Source: an uncultured Alphaproteobacteria bacterium (GTDB lineage: Bacteria; Pseudomonadota; Alphaproteobacteria; Methylaequorales; Methylaequoraceae). From it: a DNA stretch of 64,000 nt. Of this stretch, positions 30,525 to 40,224 are shown in pieces. The notes below the pieces were generated by a model that ran no database searches, had not been told where the DNA came from, and saw nothing but the letters and a program-made list of their open reading frames with translations. A program made the position numbers and the translations under genes. The DNA is taken from NCBI GenBank assembly GCA_902522465.1, contig CABYVV010000001.1, positions 26,060-90,059 of the forward strand, read 5' to 3'. Every line of letters begins with the position of its first letter. Positions within the stretch are counted from its first letter, which is position 1.

Positions 30525-31609
30525 AAAAAAATATATTAATTATTTCCTCGTATTGTGAAGATTTAGCCAGGGTATTTTTTAAACTAAATTTCAATGTTTA
30601 TGCTATATGTAATTATAACAGCCTTAATCTCAAAAAATATTGCCGTAAGATTTTAATCGTAAACTTAAATAACTCAAAAAAAACCCAAAAATATATAAAC
30701 GAATTTCAGTCTATCAGTAATATTGAAATTCTTATTGGGTCTGGATTTTCAGAAACCCACAGGCTAATAGATAATCTCGATACATTAAATAGAGGAAATA
30801 AATTTTTTACCCACAAACGAATAAATTCTTTTCTATTTTATAGAGATCTGAAAAAAAAAAAAATTAATGTACCAAGTTGGTCTATCAAAAAACCAAAAAC
30901 TAATGGATGGTTAATAAAAAATTTACTAAGTTTTGGTGGCCAAGGGGTAAGAGAAATTGATGAAAATATCAAAATAACTAAATTTGAATACTATCAAAAA
31001 ATCATTGATGGTGAACATATTTCAATTCAATTTTATTGTGAAGATGAGAGGATGAAAATACTATCAATATGTGATCAAAGCTTTTGTAAGAGTAAAAATA
31101 ACCCTTATTTAATTGAATCTATATTGTCCAGGAGATTAGATTTTAAAACATTAAAGAAAATTCAAAAAATATGTAATCATTTAATGAAAGAATATAATCT
31201 TAATGGAGTGAATAATTTAGATATAGTTTTAGAAAATAATTCTAAAATAATTTATGTCATAGAACTTAATGCAAGACCTGGGTTAAGCACAAATTTTTTA
31301 TCAAAAAAATATAAAGATCTTTATAAAGATAATTTCTTGAAAATTTCAGAAAAAATAAATGATGAAAATAATTTTTTTTACGGCACAAAAATTATTTACA
31401 GCAAAAAAAACATCATGATTAACAAAAATAAATTTAAGTTTATTGAGAGTCTTTCCAATTCAAACTCATATTCTGAACTACCTGTTCTCAATGACACCAT
31501 AGGAATTCATAAACCTATTTGCCTCATTCATTCAAAATCAAAAAAAATAGAAATACTAAGAGAAAACCTAAAAAAAATGTCGTATAAGATTTATAATGAA
31601 CTTTATTGA
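30515..31609 (+). CDS. ATP-grasp family protein of the H4MPT C1 cluster (OrfY-like); start ATT 30515 or ATA 30521
   Basis: Frame open from about 30458 to 31609 with no ATG/GTG/TTG before 31052; translation KNILIISSYCEDLARVFFKLNFNVYAIC...GWLIKNLLSFGGQGVREI..ERMKILSICDQSF..VIELNARPG is ATP-grasp-like. Confidence 0.82.
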   Translation: MKIKKNILIISSYCEDLARVFFKLNFNVYAICNYNSLNLKKYCRKILIVNLNNSKKTQKYINEFQSISNIEILIGSGFSETHRLIDNLDTLNRGNKFFTHKRINSFLFYRDLKKKKINVPSWSIKKPKTNGWLIKNLLSFGGQGVREIDENIKITKFEYYQKIIDGEHISIQFYCEDERMKILSICDQSFCKSKNNPYLIESILSRRLDFKTLKKIQKICNHLMKEYNLNGVNNLDIVLENNSKIIYVIELNARPGLSTNFLSKKYKDLYKDNFLKISEKINDENNFFYGTKIIYSKKNIMINKNKFKFIESLSNSNSYSELPVLNDTIGIHKPICLIHSKSKKIEILRENLKKMSYKIYNELY

Positions 31610-31617
31610 ATTAAAAA

Positions 31618-32571
31618 ATGAATTACAGCATAAACAAGCACACAAATATTCTTGTACAAAATTTAAAGAATAATCATGAAAGGTTGTCAATTGGCCTAAA
31701 TAATTCAGGCCCATTAGGCTCCTCAATTATTGATGCCGGAATTGATTATCCAGGTAGTATCGAAGCAGGCATAAGGATTTCAGAAATTTGTCTAGGTGGA
31801 CTTGGAGTGGTTGAAATAACTTGTCAGTCCGACTTTAAAAACACAATAAAAAAAATTAATGTACACGCATCAAAACCAATCTTAGCATGCCTGGGGTCAC
31901 AATATGCTGGTTGGAGTTTGAATTATGAAAATTTTTTCTCATTAGGTTCCGGTCCAGCAAGATCATTGGCACAAAAAGAAGAAATTTTTTCTGAATTAAA
32001 TTACAAGGATAAATCCTCTTCGACATCCATTGTACTAGAAGTTGATAAAATACCTCCAGAGCAAATTGTAAAAAAAATATCCACTGATTGCGGAGTTGCA
32101 AGCACATCCATAACATTTATTTTAACACCAACAACATCTATTTGCGGAACAATTCAGGTCGTTTCTAGAGTTCTTGAGGTGGCAATACACAAAATACATG
32201 AATTAAAATTTCCGTTGCATGGAATTCTATACGGGTTTGCAACAGCCCCAATACCCCCTGTTGCGAATGATTTTATATCAGGTATGGGCAGAACAAATGA
32301 TGCAATTATTTATGGCGGAAAAGTTAATATTTGTATTGACGATAATGAGGAGGATATAATCGAACTTACTAATAAGCTACCAAGTTTGAATTCAAGTGAC
32401 TATGGCAAACCATTTAAACAGATTTTTTTAGATAATAATAAAGATTTTTACAAAATTGATGGTTCATTGTTTAGTCCAGCTGAAGTATTAATAAATTCAA
32501 AGCGATCTGGAAAGACATACTCTGCTGGAAGGATAAATACAGACTTAGTCGAAAAGTCATTTAGTTCTTAA
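31618..32571 (+). CDS. mch: Methenyl-H4MPT cyclohydrolase
   Basis: GSSIIDAGIDYPGSIEAGIRISEICLGGLG, SKPILACLGSQYAGWSLN, GSGPARSLAQKEEIF. Confidence 0.97.
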   Translation: MNYSINKHTNILVQNLKNNHERLSIGLNNSGPLGSSIIDAGIDYPGSIEAGIRISEICLGGLGVVEITCQSDFKNTIKKINVHASKPILACLGSQYAGWSLNYENFFSLGSGPARSLAQKEEIFSELNYKDKSSSTSIVLEVDKIPPEQIVKKISTDCGVASTSITFILTPTTSICGTIQVVSRVLEVAIHKIHELKFPLHGILYGFATAPIPPVANDFISGMGRTNDAIIYGGKVNICIDDNEEDIIELTNKLPSLNSSDYGKPFKQIFLDNNKDFYKIDGSLFSPAEVLINSKRSGKTYSAGRINTDLVEKSFSS

Positions 32572-32572
32572 A

Positions 32573-33442
32573 ATGTTTTCGATTGCTATAATTAGCGATA
32601 TTCATGACTGGCATAGTGAGCAGATAGAGTTAAACCTTAAAAAAAAAAAATGTAAAGTCATAAAAATTAAATACGATGACCTTCATCTAATTTTTGATAA
32701 TCGTAAAAATAAAATTTTGTCTCCTAAATTTCCAAAACTAAGAGGGGTATGGACTAGATTTTTGAAAAATGGCTCTCTCGAAGAGGTAACAACTAAGTTG
32801 ACATTTCTTCATCTTTTACAAGAAATGGGGGTATATATTCATAATTCTGGAAAAGTAATAGAACAGACTGTTGATAAGGTTAGAACAACAGGCCTATTGA
32901 ATATAAATAGAATTCCAACACCAAAGACGATAGTTGGTATAGGTAATATAAGCAAAATGAATTTAAAAAAAAAATTTTTGATGAAACCAATTTTTGGATC
33001 TCAAGGAAAAAATATTGAATTATTAAATACAGATTCTAACTTTAAAAAAATTAAAGCAATTGGAAATGTATTTTATATACAAGAATTTTTAAGAGATAAA
33101 AAAAAAAATAAATTTTGGGATTTAAGGGTTTTGGTAAGCAATCATAAAATAATATCAATAATGAAAAGAACATCGAATAAATTCATAACAAATGTTTATC
33201 AGGGTGCGAAAACAAAAAAAATGGAAGTTAATGAAAAATTATCTGAAATAGCAAAAAGTGTTTCGAAACTGTTTAAACTTGGATACGGAGGAATCGATAT
33301 TATCTTACACAACGGAAAGTACTATGTATTGGAGGTCAATAGTATTCCATCATGGAAAGCAATCCAGTGTTTAGAAAAAAAAGATATTTCAAAAATCTTG
33401 GTAAACGATTTCTTGAGAAATTTAAAAAAAAATGCCAAGTGA
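32573..33442 (+). CDS. RimK-type ATP-grasp ligase of the H4MPT C1 cluster (Orf5-like)
   Basis: TRFLKNGSLEEVTTKLTFLHLLQEMGVYIHNSGKVIEQTVDKVRTTGLL; FLMKPIFGSQGKNIELL; VLEVNSIPSWKAIQ; order mch-orf5-orf7-fae. Confidence 0.88.
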   Translation: MFSIAIISDIHDWHSEQIELNLKKKKCKVIKIKYDDLHLIFDNRKNKILSPKFPKLRGVWTRFLKNGSLEEVTTKLTFLHLLQEMGVYIHNSGKVIEQTVDKVRTTGLLNINRIPTPKTIVGIGNISKMNLKKKFLMKPIFGSQGKNIELLNTDSNFKKIKAIGNVFYIQEFLRDKKKNKFWDLRVLVSNHKIISIMKRTSNKFITNVYQGAKTKKMEVNEKLSEIAKSVSKLFKLGYGGIDIILHNGKYYVLEVNSIPSWKAIQCLEKKDISKILVNDFLRNLKKNAK

Positions 33443-34274
33443 AATTTTAAAAAAAATTTATATTCAATGCTGCTGTGACGAACTTAAGACTTATAAGCCT
33501 GGTAATCACAGTTCCATATCCAAAATTTTGGGCATGAGTGAACTTAAATTCAGATATGCTGCAAAAATATCTGCTAATTATTTGACAGATAAAAACCTTA
33601 GTCTTGGTGAATCAATTTATCTTGCTGCTAAAAATTGCAAGATAGAATTAAATTCAAATTACAATCTTGGAATTATTATTCTTTGTGCTCCAATAATCAA
33701 AGTTATAATGAACAAACCCTCTTGCTTCAAAAATAACTTAAAAGTTTTGTTAGATTCAATTTCAAAAAAAGATGGCCAATTGATACTTGAATCAATAAAG
33801 TTTGTAAAACCCGCTGGAATTTCAAATTACACAGGGAAAGGAAATATTAATGATGAAACTAAAAATTTGAGTTTTTCAGAAATTATGAAAGTAGGCTCTA
33901 AATGGGATAGGATTTCTAAATGTTACTCTAACAATTATGATGAAGTTATTAATTATGGTCTACCAATATTTGAATCCCTAAAGGAAAAGATTCCCCAACA
34001 AACAGCTATAGAATTTCTTTATTTAAACTACCTTTCAAAATCACCAGACAGCCATATTCAAAGAAAACATGGTTTTAAAAAGGCACAAATTGTAATGAAC
34101 AAAAGCCTGAAAACAATTAAAAGAATGAAAATTTTTAAAGAAAATCAAGATTTGCTCCGAAAACTTGATTTTTACCTTAAAAAATATCATTTAAATCCTG
34201 GTACTTGTGCCGATTTAACAGTAACAACCTTGCTAATCAAGAAAATTAAAGATATATTCAAATTACCAATATAA
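33432..34274 (+). CDS. Triphosphoribosyl-dephospho-CoA synthase (CitG/MdcB)-like protein (Orf7-like)
   Basis: KIYIQCCCDELKTYKPGNHSSISKILGMS (E.xxKPGNH); RKHGFKKAQIVM; NPGTCADLTVTTLLIKKI. Confidence 0.85.
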   Translation: MPSEILKKIYIQCCCDELKTYKPGNHSSISKILGMSELKFRYAAKISANYLTDKNLSLGESIYLAAKNCKIELNSNYNLGIIILCAPIIKVIMNKPSCFKNNLKVLLDSISKKDGQLILESIKFVKPAGISNYTGKGNINDETKNLSFSEIMKVGSKWDRISKCYSNNYDEVINYGLPIFESLKEKIPQQTAIEFLYLNYLSKSPDSHIQRKHGFKKAQIVMNKSLKTIKRMKIFKENQDLLRKLDFYLKKYHLNPGTCADLTVTTLLIKKIKDIFKLPI

Positions 34275-34314
34275 TGTATATTGGAAACTATAATAATCTT
34301 TATACGGAGGAAAT

Positions 34315-34824
34315 ATGGCTAAAATCACAAAAATGCTTGTTGGCGAATCATTGGTAGGTGATGGTAATGAAGTTGCACACATTGATTTAATAATCGGTCC
34401 AAGAGGCACTCCAGCCGAAACTGCATTTGCAAACAGTCTCACTAATAACAAAGATGGGTTCACTGCTCTTCTTGCTGTCGTAGCACCAAACTTAATGACC
34501 AAACCTGCAACATGCATGTTCAATAAAGTTACAATTAAGGGAGCTAAACAAGCAGTACAAATGTTTGGACCAGCACAACATGGTGTTGCAAAAGCCGTAA
34601 TGGATTGCGTTGCTGAAGGAACTATTCCTGCAGATGAAGCTGACGATTTATTCATTTCTGTTGGTGTTTTCATCCACTGGCTAGCTGAAGATGATAAAAA
34701 AATACAAGAGTATAACTATCAAGCTACTAAAGAATCAATTGAAAGAGCGGTTGCTGGCGAACCAAAAGCCAAAGATGTTGTATCTGAGAAAGATTCTGCG
34801 GAACATCCGTTCGCTGCAAAATGA
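34315..34824 (+). CDS. fae: Formaldehyde-activating enzyme
   Basis: [69 protein letters not shown]; upstream CGGAGG RBS. Confidence 0.98.
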   Translation: MAKITKMLVGESLVGDGNEVAHIDLIIGPRGTPAETAFANSLTNNKDGFTALLAVVAPNLMTKPATCMFNKVTIKGAKQAVQMFGPAQHGVAKAVMDCVAEGTIPADEADDLFISVGVFIHWLAEDDKKIQEYNYQATKESIERAVAGEPKAKDVVSEKDSAEHPFAAK

Positions 34825-34836
34825 GATTCATCCGAC

Positions 34837-34911
34837 ATGAAGCCATTAACAAAAAATGCTAGTGGTGGCGGATGGCTTTCAAGGTTGTTCTCATTTTTGA
34901 AAAGTAAATAA
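34837..34911 (+). CDS. Putative 24-aa small protein downstream of fae
   Basis: ATG..TAA ORF: MKPLTKNASGGGWLSRLFSFLKSK; follows the fae stop by 12 nt and ends just before the terminator. Confidence 0.4.
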   Translation: MKPLTKNASGGGWLSRLFSFLKSK

Positions 34912-34913
34912 TA

Positions 34914-34941
34914 TCTAGGGACTTAAATTCTCGTCCCTAGA
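34914..34941. terminator. Bidirectional hairpin between fae operon and orf20-like gene
   Basis: TCTAGGGAC-ttaaattctc-GTCCCTAGA inverted repeat; overlaps stop codon of the minus-strand gene. Confidence 0.65.
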
Positions 34942-35610
34942 AATTCTGTTGTGAATTAATGTTGACAATACAACCCCCTTTACACCCAAACTCTTTAATT
35001 GTTCTATCTGACCTTGTGAATTAATTCCACCTGCGACATAAACCCCATGTTGTATCAAATGGTTTACTAATCTCTTAATAAGTTTTAAATTCATACCTCT
35101 TCCGCCAACCTTATCTAAAAACATAAGAATAATATCAAGTTTTGATTTTTTATTTTTGAACTTTGTAATCCATTTTTTTTGATCGCCATTAAAGTCAATA
35201 GAAAATTTTAGTTTTTTTTGTTTAATATAGGACTCTAAACTAAAATTTTTGAGTGTTTCAGTCCCAAGAACTAGGCTGTAGTTAGTCAATTTTTTTGTTC
35301 TTTTTTCACTATGGTAATTAAAAATAGAGATCGGATAATCAAAACCTGCGTCAATATAAAAATTTATATCAGGAAATTTGGCAAGTAATCTATTAATTAA
35401 TTCATTATTACAGCTATATCTGTTTATAGCATCTAGATCAGCTATATAGACATTTCTCAAGTCAATTTTCTTTTTTGTAATTTCTATTAATTTAATTGGA
35501 TCTGAAAAATCTTCATTATTAATGTATAATGGCTTATAATTAAATCTTAAACCAGCGAAAGCTTTTACCGCTTTGCCACCTTTTATATCAACTGCTAGAA
35601 TAATTTGCAT
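34915..35610 (-). CDS. HisA/HisF-like TIM-barrel protein of the H4MPT cluster (Orf20-like)
   Basis: MQIILAVDIKGGKAVKAFAG..VYIADLDAI..GVYVAGGINSQGQIEQLKSLGVKGVVLSTLIH. Confidence 0.8.
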   Translation of the reverse strand: MQIILAVDIKGGKAVKAFAGLRFNYKPLYINNEDFSDPIKLIEITKKKIDLRNVYIADLDAINRYSCNNELINRLLAKFPDINFYIDAGFDYPISIFNYHSEKRTKKLTNYSLVLGTETLKNFSLESYIKQKKLKFSIDFNGDQKKWITKFKNKKSKLDIILMFLDKVGGRGMNLKLIKRLVNHLIQHGVYVAGGINSQGQIEQLKSLGVKGVVLSTLIHNRISRDENLSP

Positions 35611-35624
35611 AATTAATTTTAACT

Positions 35625-36584
35625 ATGAAAAATTTAATACTATTAGAACATTTTACTGCTCAATCAGATATTAATCATAATCAAGATAAAGACATTTTAA
35701 GAGAAGCATTAAATATAGCAAATACAATAATTAGGAACTTTATTAAAAATCCAGACATAAAAAAGTTATTTGTGATTAGAAATGAGAAATTTAAAAAAAT
35801 TATTTCTAACAAAGTAATCTTTCTTTCCACAAATCAATTTACTTCATATCAGAATATCTTAAAACAGTTCCAAAACAATGACGAAATTATCCTTGTTGCA
35901 CCGGAAATTGAACAGAAATCTATTAACCTATATGAAGAATTAAAAAAAAGATTTAATATTCTTTGTTCTACTTATTGCACTGTCAAAACTTTCTCTTCAA
36001 AAATTAATTCATTAGTCGCACTTAAAAAAAGAAAATTACCTGTTGTTGATTTTGCTCAAACCAATTGCCTTCCTTACAAGAAAATTATTGTTAAACCAAT
36101 TTATGGGGCAGGATCACATGAAGTTTTTTTGATAGAAAATAAATGCAAGATTAATCAAAAGAAATCTATAATTTTTCAAAAGTTTTACGATGGTTTAAAA
36201 GGTAGTTTTTTGATGCTCTGTAAAAATGGAATTACTAAAGTCATATGTTGTAATAAACAAATCATTAAAATCGAAAGGGGTAAAGTAATACAAATTGGAT
36301 GCATTATAGGGGGATTAGAAAATCATAGATGTGAAATTGAGATCCTGGCTAAGAAAATCTGTGATAAATTTAAAGGGCTATTTGGTATTATTGGGGTTGA
36401 TATTGTGAGGTTTAATAACAAATGGTTGATATTAGAAATCAATCCAAGATTTACGAGTTCTTACTGTGGCTTAAATAAATCATATTCACGTAAAACAGTA
36501 CAAGAAGTTACAAAATTTTACATTAATAAACGTTTAAATGATTTTAAGCCTAAATTACTAAAATCAGAAAAATATATATTCTAG
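35625..36584 (+). CDS. ATP-grasp ligase, MfnD-like (tyramine/tyrosine-glutamate ligase; methylofuran biosynthesis)
   Basis: KKIIVKPIYGAGSHEVFLI..QKFYDGLKGSFLMLCKNG..LFGIIGVDIVRFNNKWLILEINPRFTSSYCGL. Confidence 0.75.
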   Translation: MKNLILLEHFTAQSDINHNQDKDILREALNIANTIIRNFIKNPDIKKLFVIRNEKFKKIISNKVIFLSTNQFTSYQNILKQFQNNDEIILVAPEIEQKSINLYEELKKRFNILCSTYCTVKTFSSKINSLVALKKRKLPVVDFAQTNCLPYKKIIVKPIYGAGSHEVFLIENKCKINQKKSIIFQKFYDGLKGSFLMLCKNGITKVICCNKQIIKIERGKVIQIGCIIGGLENHRCEIEILAKKICDKFKGLFGIIGVDIVRFNNKWLILEINPRFTSSYCGLNKSYSRKTVQEVTKFYINKRLNDFKPKLLKSEKYIF

Positions 36585-37606
36585 TGGACAATGAAATTTC
36601 AAATATAGGCATTGATATTGGTGGAGCTCATTTGAAAGTTGTTGGATTAAATAACAATAGCGAAGTTATATATGTTAAATACTCGTCATGCAAAATATGG
36701 GAAAATATTGAAAATTTAAATAAAGAATTTGAACTAATAAATCAAATTGCAGGAAGATCGGCTCAATGTGCAATTACAATGACAGCAGAACTTTGCGATA
36801 ATTTCACTTCGAGACTAAAAGGTGCAGCGAAATTAATTAAAAAATGTGAGTTGTTAAAAATTGATAAATATTTTTATATTAATTCTTCAAAAATTTTTTC
36901 TAAAAATCCAAAACTTAGCGAACTTATATCAATGAATTGGCATTCTGTTGGACGGTATCTTGAAAAAAAAATTAAAAGTTGTATCGCAATAGATTTTGGA
37001 TCAACAACTACAGATTTTTTATGTATTAAAAATCATAAGTTACTTAACAAATTCTTTGATGATTACTCAAGATTAAATAACCATGAGCTAATATATACCG
37101 GACTTACAAGAACTCCATTGTTCGGTGTAAGCAATTCAATCAAGATAAACAAAACCGAGATGAATATCATCCCAGAATATTTTTCAGATATGTCGGATAT
37201 TTATAGAATTTTGAAAAAACTTGAAAGCTCATATGATATAGATAAAACCGCAGATAGACGGAGTAAAAGTTTTCACAGTAGTTTAAAAAGAGTTTCAAGG
37301 AGTTTTGGTTTTGATTATAAAAAGGAAAAATTAAGTACATTATTAGAAATTTCAAATCAGTTAAAAGAAATTCAATTAACAAAAATTTTTTCAATATATT
37401 TAAAAAATATACAAAAATACTCATTAAATAACGAACCAATTATTGTTTCTGGTATTGGACAAAACATACTAAGTGATTTTTTATCTAAAAAAGGAATTCA
37501 TACTGTAAAATTCAAAGATTTTCTTAAAAAATCAAAATTAAATAATCAAGCTTCCTTTCATGCACCTGCCTTATCTATAGCCTTGCTATTGAAAACTCTA
37601 AAATAA
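36584..37606 (+). CDS. H4MPT-linked C1 transfer pathway protein (TIGR03123, hydantoinase/oxoprolinase-like; MfnF-like)
   Basis: NIGIDIGGAHLKVVGLNNN, CAIDFGSTTTDFLCI, GLTRTPLFGVSN, GIGQNILSDFL; GTG start. Confidence 0.82.
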   Translation: MDNEISNIGIDIGGAHLKVVGLNNNSEVIYVKYSSCKIWENIENLNKEFELINQIAGRSAQCAITMTAELCDNFTSRLKGAAKLIKKCELLKIDKYFYINSSKIFSKNPKLSELISMNWHSVGRYLEKKIKSCIAIDFGSTTTDFLCIKNHKLLNKFFDDYSRLNNHELIYTGLTRTPLFGVSNSIKINKTEMNIIPEYFSDMSDIYRILKKLESSYDIDKTADRRSKSFHSSLKRVSRSFGFDYKKEKLSTLLEISNQLKEIQLTKIFSIYLKNIQKYSLNNEPIIVSGIGQNILSDFLSKKGIHTVKFKDFLKKSKLNNQASFHAPALSIALLLKTLK

Positions 37607-38310
37607 CTCGAAATTCTTTTTATTTTCTTTTTTTGTATTATACCACTTCTAGATCTGTTTTCGCAAACTGCTGATCTAAAACCGATAATATCAGGATTGA
37701 GATTAATAATGCTTGGTATTTGGTATTCTTTTAGTCCTCCTGCAATACCAGTTTTAATTTTATATTCCTTACAAATATTAATGAAGGCTTCAATTTCCTC
37801 AATGTCACAAAAGTCAAAAATGTCACCTTTAATTTTTACAAACGTGTCTAGTAAAATATGATTTATTCCAGAGTCTTTAAGATAGGAAATTTTATTCTTT
37901 GTATTCTTAAGTTTTTCATCCTTATCCACAAAAATTACACAAACTAGATCAGTTTTATATTTATTTAGAGAGACTAATTTAATTTTCTCGTATAGAGAAT
38001 TAAAATTGTGAGATAGTAATCCAAATTTAATGAAATCTAGGTTGAGTTCATCAAACTTCTCTAGTTTAGTTAAAAATTTTTTATTATCAAATATATCACC
38101 TAACGTTGCCGATATTTTTATCTTTGATTTATAGAGCTTTATTACCTTGCTAATTTCTGAGGGTTCCCAAGATCCAATTGAACCTTTATTGGGATCCTTT
38201 AAGTCAATAATATTTACAAAATCAATTAAATCATCAGAAATTTCACTGAAATCTTTAATACTTACCAATAAATTAGTTTCTGCTGTTTTATTTTTGTTTT
38301 GTAGCATCAA
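37558..38310 (-). CDS. mfnB: (5-formylfuran-3-yl)methyl phosphate synthase-like (DUF556, MfnB)
   Basis: LLVSIKDFSEISDDLIDFVNIIDLKDPNKGSIGSWEPSEISKV..ISATLGDI..KTGIAGGLKEYQIPSI. Confidence 0.85.
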   Translation of the reverse strand: MMLQNKNKTAETNLLVSIKDFSEISDDLIDFVNIIDLKDPNKGSIGSWEPSEISKVIKLYKSKIKISATLGDIFDNKKFLTKLEKFDELNLDFIKFGLLSHNFNSLYEKIKLVSLNKYKTDLVCVIFVDKDEKLKNTKNKISYLKDSGINHILLDTFVKIKGDIFDFCDIEEIEAFINICKEYKIKTGIAGGLKEYQIPSIINLNPDIIGFRSAVCENRSRSGIIQKKKIKRISSYFRVFNSKAIDKAGA

Positions 38311-38845
38311 AAATATAATTCCTTATTAAATCCCAGCTTTTTTTTTCACTTACTCCTGCAGTTTTTAATACTGATTCAGATAAATTATTTAAATTTTTAA
38401 ATATTATTTCTTTTTTCGTGATTCTCACCCTTGAAGCAAGAATACAGGCCTCTATTATAGCACCATTAGCACGATTAAATCCTTGAAATCTTTTGTGATT
38501 TTGTTGCGAGACAATTCTACATTTAAAAACTGGTCGTATCTTATTTTTTTTAACTGATTCAACAACAATTTCATCATGAGACAGAGCATTTTTTAAAAAA
38601 AAACATTTTATTTTTAAACATCTTTTTTTTGTAAATTTTTTATTTCCAATTATACATTTTACAAAAAACGAGGAGTCGTCCAAATAATTTATTGAAGCAC
38701 ATTTTGTTTGATCTAAATTATTTAGAGTTTTTGAAGGAATATAAGGGGAAATATATATAAATTTTTTGTTCTTTTTAATTCCAAAAGGTGCAAAATTTAC
38801 TCTTCCCTCTTTGCTTAGCGTACCAACAATAGTTTCATAAATCAT
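38288..38845 (-). CDS. DUF447 family flavin-reductase-like protein of the H4MPT cluster
   Basis: IYETIVGTLSKEGRVNFAPFGIKKN..KCRIVSQQNHKRFQGFNRANGAIIEACILASR. Confidence 0.8.
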   Translation of the reverse strand: MIYETIVGTLSKEGRVNFAPFGIKKNKKFIYISPYIPSKTLNNLDQTKCASINYLDDSSFFVKCIIGNKKFTKKRCLKIKCFFLKNALSHDEIVVESVKKNKIRPVFKCRIVSQQNHKRFQGFNRANGAIIEACILASRVRITKKEIIFKNLNNLSESVLKTAGVSEKKSWDLIRNYIFDATKQK

Positions 38846-40224
38846 TTTTTTTTCTGTGTTGATTTCATTTTTGGTCTTTTATTTAAATTTTCATTATTTT
38901 TTTTTGAAGCTACACCCCATTTTAGCTCATTATCTTGGTCATAATCTTTTCCTAATTCCCATGCTATTTGAGCCCTTGCCAACTCAACTCCTAAATAAAA
39001 AGCATGGCTCGCGTCGTCATCAACATTTAATCCATCGTAAAAATTAAAAGGGTCAACATCAACAACATGTAAACTAGAATTAAAAACATTTACACCATTC
39101 TCGCCAAGATAAATACGAAAATTTTTGTCTTTGATATAACTTTTTAATTCATTGATTTCTTTTGTAGTTTTTCTTGTAGGTTTTCTCTCTGAGAGTGCCA
39201 TTAAACTATTATCGACTCTAAAAGGAAGTCGCTTATTAATTTTTGAAAAAAACATTATTTTTCTTGCCACATCAGTTTCTCTGATCGAATTTTTACAATG
39301 ATCACTGACCTGAACTACTAAAACTGCATTTATCGATAATTCAGAAACAAGACCCATTAAAGTAGCGTTAACACCAGCAGAATCACAGTCTGTAAGTTCA
39401 GTCAAATTTCCTGTGCCCATAAAAATTTTTATATTTGGAAAACTTTTTCTCAATTTTATATATCTTTGAATAGACTCTGCAAATCCATAATGAATAGGGT
39501 CTAAAATTGGATCAGCAAAAAAATCAAGTTTTTTACCTTGAACTAATTTAATAACTCTTTTGAGAGAGTTAAGGTCTCCAGGTTTTGAAGGAATCAAAAT
39601 GGGCGTTGAATTAATTTCATCCAAAATATTTATGTTTTTCTCACTAATACTTAAGACAAAATCTGCCCCAGCTTTAGAACCTCTTATGAGCTCATTTGAG
39701 TTTGCAGAATCAATCGAAACCATCAAACCTAATGATTTTAATGCACAGACAGTTTCCTCTAGATGATCAAATTTTGTATCTGGCATGCATCCTAGGTCAA
39801 TTACATTAGCCCCCTGTTTTGCATAATTTTTTGCAATTTTTAATATTTTTCTTACGCTGATGTCAGCTGCATCCACAATTTCTGCAAAAATTTGGCATTC
39901 ATAATCTTCAAGTTTTTGGTCAGGTTTTTTTAAGCCAAAGTAGTCAGGTAAATGCGAAATATCGTCTGGTCCTCTTTCAACTTTTACATTAAAGTATCTC
40001 GTAAGCTTTTTTAGACTTCCTCTAAACTTTCCTGGGACAATTATCCTATCAACGTCCTGATTTTTATTTAGTCTTCTCATAATAATGTTTTCTGACATTA
40101 GGGCAGCAACATTTACACCTATTTGATTTATTTTATATCTGAATTCTGGTTTCATTGAAGATAAAATTCTTCTTAATTGTCTTTCAGCTAACCTTCCTGT
40201 CAAAAATAAGATTTTTTCAGACAT
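38842..40224 (-). CDS. Dihydropteroate synthase-like protein (TIGR00284/DUF6513-type, H4MPT cluster)
   Basis: ILFLTGRLAERQLRRILSSM..YAKQGANVIDLGCMPDTKFDHLEETVCALKSLGLMVSIDSANSNELIRGSKAGADFVLSISEKN. Confidence 0.85.
   Translation of the reverse strand: MSEKILFLTGRLAERQLRRILSSMKPEFRYKINQIGVNVAALMSENIIMRRLNKNQDVDRIIVPGKFRGSLKKLTRYFNVKVERGPDDISHLPDYFGLKKPDQKLEDYECQIFAEIVDAADISVRKILKIAKNYAKQGANVIDLGCMPDTKFDHLEETVCALKSLGLMVSIDSANSNELIRGSKAGADFVLSISEKNINILDEINSTPILIPSKPGDLNSLKRVIKLVQGKKLDFFADPILDPIHYGFAESIQRYIKLRKSFPNIKIFMGTGNLTELTDCDSAGVNATLMGLVSELSINAVLVVQVSDHCKNSIRETDVARKIMFFSKINKRLPFRVDNSLMALSERKPTRKTTKEINELKSYIKDKNFRIYLGENGVNVFNSSLHVVDVDPFNFYDGLNVDDDASHAFYLGVELARAQIAWELGKDYDQDNELKWGVASKKNNENLNKRPKMKSTQKKK

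Noticed and set aside
31052-31609. 185-aa protein starting at ATG 31052
   Set aside because: Internal ATG; the frame and ATP-grasp features extend upstream to about 30515.
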